A stretch of DNA of 64,000 bases from Neodiprion pinetum (taxonomy: Eukaryota > Arthropoda > Insecta > Hymenoptera > Diprionidae). The stretch lies in the NCBI RefSeq assembly GCF_021155775.2, contig NC_060233.1, forward strand, positions 13,828,782 to 13,892,781. Direction: 5' to 3'. The notes beneath the pieces are model-generated. The model did no database searches and was not told the DNA's origin. It saw only the letters and a program-made list of their open reading frames with translations. The translations under genes were made by a program, and so were the position numbers. Below, piece after piece: positions 14,041 to 24,300 of the stretch. Positions within the stretch are counted from its first letter, which is position 1, and each line of letters begins with the position of its first letter.

Positions 14041-16321
14041 ATGGCGAAAGAGAGTTTGCAGCTGAACTTTAAGCACGTGCAAACAGCCAACAACTTATCG
14101 GACTTGGAAAAGGAGCAAAAGATTATCGACAGGGCGCCTTTCGTTAAGCTCAAGATCCGAGATGCCAAAATTTTAGATTCCATTCAGGGCAGAGAGATTT
14201 GCGACAAGTGTTATAAATCGCGGAAATTTTTTTGTTACTCTTGTTGCACACCTGTTATCGACGAACGATATATACCTCGAGTTAAGGTAAGTTCATTCGT
14301 TCGAATACTCGTGAAGCGTAGCACTGCTGTCAACATTAACATCTAGCCTGGACTTTGATTTCCCAACTTATAGTATACAAAATACGCATTTGAATCTACT
14401 CAAAAACTTCTGTACCATAAACTGATTTTCAACAAATATTTCACTCTATTCCAGAAAAACCTTTAAAAGTGTACGATTGAAAACCAAATTTTTGTTCTAT
14501 TACTTATATTCGCAACATTTATACATTTATATGTCTTGTTTTTGAGGAAAAAAGCTTCAGTTTCAGATACAGGTTTCGATCCCAAAACACTTCATTCGTT
14601 TTCATAAAAACGATCAGTAAGACAGTCATAAGTGTCAATTCCAATTTATTTCAATTTTTAAAACTCAGTGACGCGCGTTATTACCAGTCGATGTATTCGT
14701 GATTCTCTCGACTATCACAACTTTTTAGCCTCTACCGTCAAAGATTAAACGGACTTGAATTGTAGTCGAAAATTGGCAATGTTACCTGTGACTGAATCTG
14801 TGCTCTGGAAAACGGAAATAGAATATAATTCGGTGACCAGCACGGTCCGCTAAATTTTCGAATGTATGTAATTCTTGCCGACTGGTGCGATACAAGCAGC
14901 GCACCACAGTTGCCAACCTAACTACATTACCAATCGGCGAGTGTTCGATTTTTAAGATTTGAAAAATTCGGATCATTAACGGGCGCTTGGCACTCGATTA
15001 TACTAATAAAGAAGGAAACTACAATCAGGTCACTGGATAACGAATTTTTAACGAAATAAACTTTCACGATCGTTCTCTTGCTCGAGAAAATGGAATTCTT
15101 GAATTGTATTTTTATTTATTGGTCCTTTCATCCTTCAATTTACAATAGATCAGGTCGTTCTACTACAAGGTGAAGCGTTTCCATTTCAACTTTTTTTTGT
15201 TCAAGTTGCCAATAAAAATTGATATTATCAAACACCCTCGGGAAATCGATGGCAAGAGTACGGCGATCCACGCGGCATTAATAGCCCCAGAAGATGTACG
15301 AATATACACATATCCAGAGTTTCCAGAAATTTTGGTGGACGACAAGGTGACTGTATTCGAGGATGGATTATTCATTGTATGGTGGCAAAACTTGCACACA
15401 TAGAGAAAGGATTTTGTTGAACTTACTAAATATAGCTAAAGAAATTTTTCCTCGATTCGAAGAAATATCATTTGAACCAATAGAAAAGTGGTCGGAGCAA
15501 TAATTTGTATTATCAAGTGAATCTGCACATTTACTTGAATTAACAAAACATTTGTTTCCTCGTATTTGGAGAATTCAAAAAATTTTTAGTATGTATCATC
15601 CATAAGAAGTGAAGTTCGGATTGATTAATTGCATAGTTATAAATAACAGTTTTATTTCTGTAGGTAGTGTTGATCTTCCCAAGTAAAACGGCATGCAGTA
15701 TAGAAGATTTGTTCACAAGGAAAGTCGACCATGGAGGTCACTCAAAGGAACAGAGAATACATAACGAATTTCCAATAACCCGGGCGATTTTCATCGATAG
15801 TACCTGGCACCAGACCAAATCTATTTACAAGGATCCAAGACTTAGAGGTTGGTATTTACGCATTTATAAATACCACGTTATAATACTTAATATGGCAGTT
15901 CACGTGATGCAGGCTTCAGTATGTAATTTAGATACAACTTTGTGGTTAAGTGCTTATTGTGAAATAGTTGTATATAATTTTCGTAGAACTGGATTGCGTT
16001 GTTTTGAAATCCCGTATTTCCCAATTCTGGAGGCACCAGAAATCGAGTCCAAGATGGTACCTGGCCACGATAGAAGCTATCCATCAATTCTTGGTTGAGC
16101 TACATACGAACGCGTTCGGCGCGCTCGAAAATTATTCTGCCGAGCCTCTTGAAGCAGTTGAGGCGGAAAATCCAACTGACGATATTGCGGAGAGTTTTCT
16201 TACGCATAAATACTCCGGACAATACGACAATTTGTTATATTTCTTCAAGTACATGTACGAAAAGATTCACAGTATTTACGATCATGATAAGTTGTGGGCC
16301 TACAAACGGCCACTCATATAA
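14041..16321 (+). CDS. DTWD1: DTWD1, tRNA-uridine aminocarboxypropyltransferase 1
   Basis: Four exons, 14041-14286, 15206-15346, 15664-15847 and 15987-16321, join in frame at GT-AG borders to 301 residues; human DTWD1 is about 304. Residues 54-69 carry a Cys cluster (C54, C57, C65, C68, C69 in ICDKC...FFCYSCC) expected to bind zinc. The DTW-family signature D-x-T-W is present as IFIDSTW (D174-W177), followed by the typical HQTKSIYKDPRL. The last exon has FWRHQK, TIEAI and SGQYDNLL, all matching the human protein as I remember it. The family transfers the 3-amino-3-carboxypropyl group from S-adenosylmethionine to uridine in the D-loop (position 20 in animals), making acp3U, in the nucleus. All introns are short (140-920 nt). 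The gene is convergent with the F-box gene. The ATG lies directly after a TATA-less GC-rich segment, and no closer upstream start exists. Confidence 0.93.
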
Positions 16322-17192
16322 AGAGATATGATTAAGTTACCATTAATCTGTTTGCTATATCATCACGTATTTTATAGTACAATATTTAAATAGAAAAACG
16401 ACTAGTTAATGAAGATAGAAGGAGTCGGGTTTCCTTTATCTCCTGATAAGATGGTCATAGACTTTGTCGATGAAATGATGTATTTTAGTTAGCCGCTAAT
16501 ACCAAACATCAAAGTGTAGCAAAATTAAATTGTTGTAATTCAATATCAATTGGACAAGCCGGACTCCGCAAGCGTATTCGCGTAGAGGAGTTTACGACTA
16601 CACTTGTTTCTTGTCAGAAGGACGATTTCTGCATACAACAATATCCTTGAATATAGTTTATTGTATACATGTATTAATGAAAATATATACAAGACACACG
16701 GTTGCTTATTACGAGACAGCGTAATTACATGATATATATATATAATATATATTTATGTATAATATATTGGTATAATATTAAATAATATTATGTAATCTAA
16801 ATCAACGTATGGTTATCATAACGGTAGTTATTAGATATTACTGTTCTATAATCTACACAATATGGCCAATGCAAGACATAATCGGACAGTCCATGGGAGA
16901 GTCGTATTATCAATGTAATACGGTATCATATAAGGTTCACCTTTAATGTTCAACAATTACTTAAGTTACACGTGTTTCGAAAAAAAGAGAAAAAAAAAAA
17001 AAAATGCAAACGCCATAAAAACATATTTGTTTATCGTACACATTGAACGGAAAAAAAGGAATCAGTCTTGCCTCGAGTCATTCAGATTTGGTTCCCATAT
17101 CGAAAATCGAATTTTTATTTTTTTTATTTTATCTTTATCCCTATCCTACGACTATATTCTTATTACATATTTTTGATATGAAAATAAGCTAA
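16322..17192 (+). other. DTWD1 3' flank / probable 3' UTR
   Basis: No further coding frame follows the DTWD1 stop. The sequence is AT-rich with a TA tract near 16,730. I saw no obvious AATAAA close to the stop; a candidate lies near 17,341, inside the next mobile element. The true 3' end is undetermined. Confidence 0.35.
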
Positions 17193-17194
17193 TA

Positions 17195-17627
17195 CAGTGC
17201 ACTCTGTCAATAGGGCCGCTTCCCGCTTTCGTACACGGTTGCTGTCCCCCACTCCCTGGCCCAAGTTTATATTTAAAGCACAACTCTCTCAATAGGGCCG
17301 CGCCGAAAATGCGATGGTTCTGTCATTTCTATTACCACATAAATAAACTTATTCCCCATTGAAATACGTAATCTTTTACATAGAAGTTTTACATGAATAA
17401 TTATGTATAAAAAAAAAAAAAGATGTGTTAATCAAATATTGACACAGAAGTGTTTTTTCAGGCTAAAATAAAACGCAATGGGAGTCTAATCGATGTAAAC
17501 AATCTATTCGCGCGTGCACGAGAGGCTGGCCCGACTGAAAGAGTTTGAAACCTTTTCGTGGCGCGACGCTCACGCAAAGGTAACTGGTACTCTTGTATTG
17601 TTGCGGCCCTATTGAGAGAGCGCACTG
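17195..17627. mobile_element. TA-flanked CAGTGC-type inverted-repeat element (pogo/mariner-like MITE)
   Basis: The left end, CAGTGCACTCTGTCAATAGG plus GCCGC, and the reverse complement of the right end, CAGTGCGCTCTCTCAATAGG plus GCCGC, agree at 23 of 25 bases. TA dinucleotides at 17193-17194 and 17628-17629 fit a Tc1/mariner/pogo target duplication, and CAGT ends are typical of pogo/Tigger. The element is 433 bp, has no transposase frame and is therefore non-autonomous. A third internal copy of the terminal motif (CTCTCTCAATAGGGCCGC) lies at about 17,285-17,302. Confidence 0.75.
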
Positions 17628-17699
17628 TACTATACGCAAGGCGCCTCACGCCTGTATGAGGTATGAAACAATCTATTCGTAATGAAGCCAAATGATGAA

Positions 17700-20600
17700 G
17701 ATGATTCTTATCAAAGGATTATAGGTATTTGATTCATATGCAACTGACGATATTCCCGATAAAAGCTTAATGAATTATCAATCTGGTTTTGTTGAAGCAA
17801 GGAATTTGTGTACAAAAAATGTTTAAAGTATGAGCAATCCAAAATATAAAAAAAAATTCACGAGCTATTTTACGTTTTCAATTTTTTGGATTTGTCACTT
17901 CTTGAAACGCGGGACCGCGAATCACTCTTTATAACTTCCTGCCGTTGGGGTTCTATATTGTAACATAACTAACAATGAAAAAACAGTCATTGTCGCAAGT
18001 CAGATTTCAGTAGAAAATTTTTTTTTTTTTTTCGTTTGTCGGGATGGGGGCTGCAAGCAAATGAGTTATCCGAACAAGCAACAAAGTTAATCCTTAAATC
18101 GTAGACGAATATTTTATTTCATAGCGATTTTAGTGTGATTAATATTTTTCCCCCATTCTCCTCTTTTCCTGGGTAGTATTTAATGCAACACTGGTCCTAA
18201 CTACAGAGTGACTACACATTGATAGAGTAGTAATAAACACATAGATCGTTTGGAAAAGTGCCTTTTGCGTAATGAGAGTCCAATAATACAGTGTTGCGTG
18301 CAACTTGAAACTCTACGTAAATACAAATTGCGTTATGTTGGGATAAATATTTTGCATTGACAGTATAGGTATGTATTATTTTTCGATATACAACATACTT
18401 CGATTTGCTCCTTGGAAATTGTATTTATCATAGGGTATGTTAATTTTCTAATTATGTTTTTACTTTATTTTATCTTTACCGTTTTTACGTTTGGTATAAG
18501 ATATCGATATCTGAGAGCCACTTCACTCATTCATTCATTTACAAATTATTGTAACTGGTATTAATTTACTTGTATCACAGGCGTATTATGTAATAAAAGA
18601 GGCGTTCGACAGGCAGATAAACACTTTTGATGGTTTCTACGTTTTTCTTTTATATTCAATTCATCTATTCTACTGCACAGCCAAACACTTGCTCAAACAC
18701 ACTCCATTTTAACGAAAAAATGAAAAAAAAAAAAAAAAAAAGAATGAAAATGTTTCAAGAAAGTTTGATAATATTTATATAGAATCACGTGTGACAAATA
18801 CCGAATTTCTCATCTTACGTACCTACTCTATATTCACTGGACGTACAGCTAACCCAATCTCAACCAGCGTTCACACTTTGAAATTAATTATTATAGGAAA
18901 TTCAACTCTATGTGATTATAGTGCACTTGACTATTAAACAACTACCGTTGACTTCTGCAAGAGTTTACCGTGACACTGACTGTACAAAGGGAAGAAAGTC
19001 AAGATGTAATCAACGTCGCTCATGAGAGGAATCTTGCAAACTCATGACCAAACAAGATTTTAATATGAGATCAGAATTTTCGGGGACCAATATTTTCAAA
19101 ACGCGTTCACATGTGGCATTAAAAATGATTGAGGGTAGTGCACATCAGCGGTACTGTACCCGTAATGATGAATTTCTCCTATTGGGTTTAAAAACCACAA
19201 AAAAAATTTTAGGCACACTCTAATTACTTAAATATATCGAGAACGCAACTCTGTACTCTATTATACAGGGTAGTCGATTTCATTCACCTCTGGCGAACAT
19301 CCCAAGAATGAAAAGGTACAGAAAAAAAAGTTTTACACAAAACTTAGAGTGTTTCGAAGGGGGAAGATGATACCGATATGCGTTGGCTTCAGGGTCGTAC
19401 CATTTCCGAGATTTCGCAACAAATGTCTGATTTTAGACGGAGAATATATATTTTGGATACAAGCAACTAATGGCGAGATAATAGCAAGCTTCGGATTATC
19501 ACTCTACGTGAAAACCCGGAAAACCTAGAAAATCTGGATTAGTCAGGTTTTTATTTTACCTGGAAATATTATGGAAAAGTCCAGAAATCTTACGGAATTT
19601 TTGGCAAATTTAAATTGAAAACTCAAATTCTTCTAATGTTTCAACGTTTCTCTTTTCGTTTTCGAGATATCCGCCTGGAGCTATTAATAATAATCAATCA
19701 CCTTGTATATAATGTGTAGGGCTCATTATTCGAAACGACTTATTCACTAAGCCTAACACCAACACCCAAGCTAATGTCGATATAGCACCGGCCTCATCGG
19801 AAATACCAAATAACTAAGTGTTGCTACCTTTAGCAACGAATAAAAAGAATACATTACGTTGGTGCCAAATTTAGTGAAATAGCCTACATACGCATTAGTA
19901 ACATACATCAACATTTGCACAGACTACACTTTACGATTACGTATAATTCTAAAGACGACCAGCAGCGTATAAAACATATCTTATTATCATAATAATAATG
20001 GTAATTATTATTATTATTATGGGTAATTTGTTTCAATTGTTTTTTTTTTCATTCTTTCCGCTTTTCTCGAAATTTTCTTCTCGTTTTTTCTTACAATATT
20101 ATATAATATATTTTTAGATTATCGTCAGTTTATTCAAATATATAAGGTATATCGCGGCAAATTTATTGCCACTAATGATTACTTCGTGTACATATCACCT
20201 TACTGTATATAGATATGGGATATTCCATGCCAACTTGACCAACATTCAACCTTGATCGTTTAGGATTTTATCCATGTTTTGCCACGTTATTGACATCTGT
20301 GAACCGTACATTTGTTCTGAATACGATTATTTTCACAAACCATTAGTTGTCCATGAATGATAATTATTATTGTTATTATTATTGACGGGCCACAGTCATG
20401 AAAATCAATTTCTTCAACTATTTACGTAGCTTTACTCAATCCCATAAAAAAAATTTCACCGAACTTCCCGCGAATGTTGGTATAGTTGAAGAGGAATGCC
20501 CCACATATACTTGTATAATACGAATGCAATTTCTGATTACACATACCAGTGTATCTGATCTGCGGTAGGCTACTGAGAAATATGTACTTCAAACGTGAAT

Positions 20601-21350
20601 TGAAATTACGCTTTGATCCGTTTGTCAGTCTCTGTACTCTCCTAGCCAGGATCACGACAAAAGCGTCCAAGTTGAGTAAAAAATGAAAGAAAATTAATGA
20701 GGATGATTACATGTACATATAATACTTGGGCAATTCGCAAATAGTTACACATTATGATGTGACAGATATAAGTTACGAAACAACGAAATAAAATCCCCAG
20801 CGGGTCTGTTGAATCAAATAATGACGCGGTAAAAAAAATACCAGTTTCAACCAGTTACCAAATTTCTGACAGCAGCATTGCGTCTTTGTACCGAGTGTCG
20901 TACGCTGTGGCTTTTAAGAAACCAAGAAACGATAAGTAGAAATATAGAAACTAATGGTATAGACTTGATTATCACACTGTTACTCGCACTGTGTGAGTAA
21001 AGCAACAAATCTCGTGCGATGTAGAAATGACTTCCAGCACTAGCGACGCGCTATCCATGTGTCAACGACTCAGATGCACAGCAACAAAATCTATTCGTGA
21101 TTCACTCTCCAAGCATGAGACGGGCAGAACGCATTAAACAATAATAGATAATGAGTTATTATTCAATCGTTGACAAGTACACGGGCTATTGATCATCGAA
21201 GATTCAATTCGCGCCGTCAGCCAACATTGCATAGTGATTCACCGCATCAGGCATGTATCGTTCTCCCGATTCCGGGTATCGCGAACCGTTCACAAATCCT
21301 GTAATCACAACAGTAGCCCATTACGTTTAATTATCAAACAAATGAACAGA
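17700..21350. other. intergenic / possible long FBXL20 3' UTR
   Basis: Outside the MITE at 19.3 kb I see only AT-rich sequence with A, T and ATT runs (for example the ATT repeat near 20,005-20,030). Several TTTATT motifs (AATAAA on the minus strand), for example near 20,129 and 20,155, could end the F-box gene transcript, but none can be chosen from sequence alone. Confidence 0.35.
19266..19705. mobile_element. candidate TA-flanked MITE with CAGGGT/CAAGGT ends
   Basis: The left end (tatacagggtagtcgattt) and the reverse complement of the right end (tatacaaggtgattgatta) share an imperfect terminal repeat. Both are bordered by TA (19264-19265 and 19706-19707). The right part contains the phrase cgagatatccgcc, which I recall from abundant insect MITEs with tacagggtg-type ends. 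Length is 440 bp with no transposase frame. The arms are diverged, so this call is weaker than the element at 17.2 kb. Confidence 0.45.
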
Positions 21351-24300
21351 TCACAGTATCACGCAACATCTGCAGTAACGTTGTCTCGATGCTCCAGCAC
21401 TTGGTGGAGGTGTGACTGGTGCAAAATATGCGTGAACCTTTATGTTCGGAAGGTGTGTCTGTAACAGAAATTTGAATCCATACTCAACACTGACTTTATC
21501 ATAACGAGTCTCAGATAGATTACAGAGGGTTCGAAGTTGTAATTTACGCACACGTCCAATTTTATACCCCTAGTAATGTCTTCTCTGGAACATCTACTAT
21601 ACACAGTCTTCGACCGTTTCAGCTTTGGGCAATACATTTCTTCGACGGAACAAGATCTTCACGTTAGGTTTGCCCGAATTGAAAATCCTCTCGAAATATA
21701 GAATTTTTAGTTCAAGCCTAAGAGGTGCCTTTTATCATGTGACACGTTCGTATTTTATTAGAGCGGAAAAAACACTTATTCCAGCTTCTTTGTGGAATTT
21801 TTCAAAATAAAACGTGTACTACGATTTCGCAATTGGACTGATTTCATGTCAATGTAAATATCTGAAAACATACTTGTTTTCATTGATACCTGCGAAGGTC
21901 GGCTTCAGTCTACCGATTCGAAGAAACGGTACAAAATTTCCTGATTTGACTAATTTCTGGTTTTCGGTTGTTCCAATATAAGAAAAAGGTATCACTATTT
22001 TTCAAAATAATGTGACTACACGATTATATCCATACAAGGACGTACTCACGATTATTTCGGAAAATTTCGCGAAAAAACTGCAATAAGTAGATGTTTTTTT
22101 TTTTGTACATGTTATTTGAATGGAATAAAGTCGGCTGCTGCAGAGACACCGCTTAGACTTAAACTTAAAAAGATTTTTGTTATGGAATCCATGGAATTAT
22201 ACTTCAAAGGGATTTGTTGTACGGTATAAGATACAGTTTAGAGATTGTTCTGGCAAAAAAATAACAATATATTACCCTAAATTTGAACAGTTTAACGGTG
22301 TTTAGTAGATGGTCGCAGTGCTTCTAGCAAAAAAAAACTTGACATCTAGAATCTCTTCCAACGTGATTCATCCGCAATTTGATAGTGTAGGTATACTCAC
22401 CAAAGAATGGCAGACTTGATTGTTGCAAAACACCGGAACAAACATTATTTAGAATTCAATTAAATCAAGAACTCTTCAAAGGACTGCATATACTACGTAA
22501 GTAGCACCAGGCAAAGAAATTTTATTGCAAAAAAGTCACAGAATATACTAGAAGTTCATGACGTCAACTTGCCTCCTAAAAATTTATCAATATGTGTCCC
22601 ATGAAGTAAGAAAAAAAATTGGAAAAGCAAGTAAACCGCAACACGTTCAAATAAACGTAGAATAAAAAGTAATGGACAAGTTACCCTCAATCTTCGTATG
22701 CCAGCTCTAGTGATGAGCTGACAGTCATAGAGTTCGATGCGCTGCAGATTGTGACAAGCTTGGAGCAAATGATCAAGACTGGCATCAGTGATCAAAGGAC
22801 AATTGTCCAGTTCCAGAACTGCCAGGTGTTCGGACGCACATGGGGATAGTGCCAGTTGCCGAATACCCTCGTCAGTTATAAGTTCGCAGTGGGATAAGCT
22901 CTGTTTCAACATTTTTAACCCAAGTTATTTGAATTGTTCAGTTTAAGGTGGTACGTGTGAGTAGTCAGTTGAAAAAGTGCACGAACTTTGAGTATTTATA
23001 TTTCTTTGACCAATTATTCAATTCGATTAGGGTTCGTTTTATACAAAGTATGTAGATCGCACTTCATTTACGTATTTTTTGTTTACTACAACCACATAAT
23101 AGCAAACATTGTTATTTACAGTAACGTCGAACATTTTGTTCGGTGACATGTTTTGCAATTTTATGGATATTTCAAAAACGCCATTTTAATTATTTTTTTT
23201 TATTTTTGAGACAAAATCATTATCGTTTGAAATTGAAATTCGATTTTTCGTCAACAGTTTACAACTTCTGCCATCACATTAGCTGATAGATACGATAAGA
23301 AAAAGTGAGATTTTGGCAAAAGGGATGAATTATTCAAGAGTACTGTATTCAAATTTGAAGTAAATCAGTTGGGCTGTTTTTGAAATATCGTGGGCATTGC
23401 AAAAAATGTCGCCGAGCGAAATAATTGACATTACTGTCAATAACAATGCTTCCTATTAATTGATTCTCGTGGAAAAAATTCGTTAACAAGGTCTCATCTA
23501 CATAATTTTGAATAAAATGAATCCCAATCAAATTGAACGATTGGTTGTCGCGATATAAATCCCCAAAATGCACCCACATTCTCAGCCATCTACTTGTATG
23601 TATGCTCCTCAGAGGATGGAAGAAGCTTGCGCCACTCACGAGTTTTTCCAGTCGAGGACATCCCATGGCCAAATGTATCAAGGTGGCATCCGTAATCAAG
23701 ACGCACTCCTCCAGGTCCATTTTCTCCAACAATCTGCAATTCTGAATAAAGTACAGGTTTGTTTTGAATTCCGAATTGCAGATCAGACTCAAACAGACTA
23801 GTGTGAACAACTTACTCTGGCCAAGGCTTGGAACCCAGCATCAGTGAAGTGCGTGCATGCAACACATTCAAGTGTTCCTAATAATGGACAGTGTTGCGCC
23901 AGTGTTACTAACGCTGCGTCTGTAAGATTAGGACAGTTGGACAAACAAACGTAGTGAAGTCTGGAACACCGCTCGCTAAGCTCTCGTACAGCATCGTCAG
24001 TGATATTCTGAAATTTTATTTCAGATTGGATAATTAATTTGACCAATATTTCTTACACGAAATTCTTTTCTGTCAGAGCAGTCAACAATAGGGTTGACAT
24101 TTTTTTACCACTCTTTACTAGACATCGAAATAAAGTATACAAACAAGTAATGGAGTAAGTATTACGAACATTGGAATGAAATTAATGGTAAACTGCTGAC
24201 TTAGAAAGAAATTACTTACTCTACATTCATGTAAATTAATGGCCTCCATGTTAGGACAATACCGAGCCAAACATTTGACGGCTCTGTCAGTTAGTTGCCG

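Noticed and set aside
14560..14600. ggtttcgatccc resembling a tRNA T-arm (B box).
   Set aside because: No A box, acceptor stem or anticodon arm can be folded around it; it lies within a DTWD1 intron.
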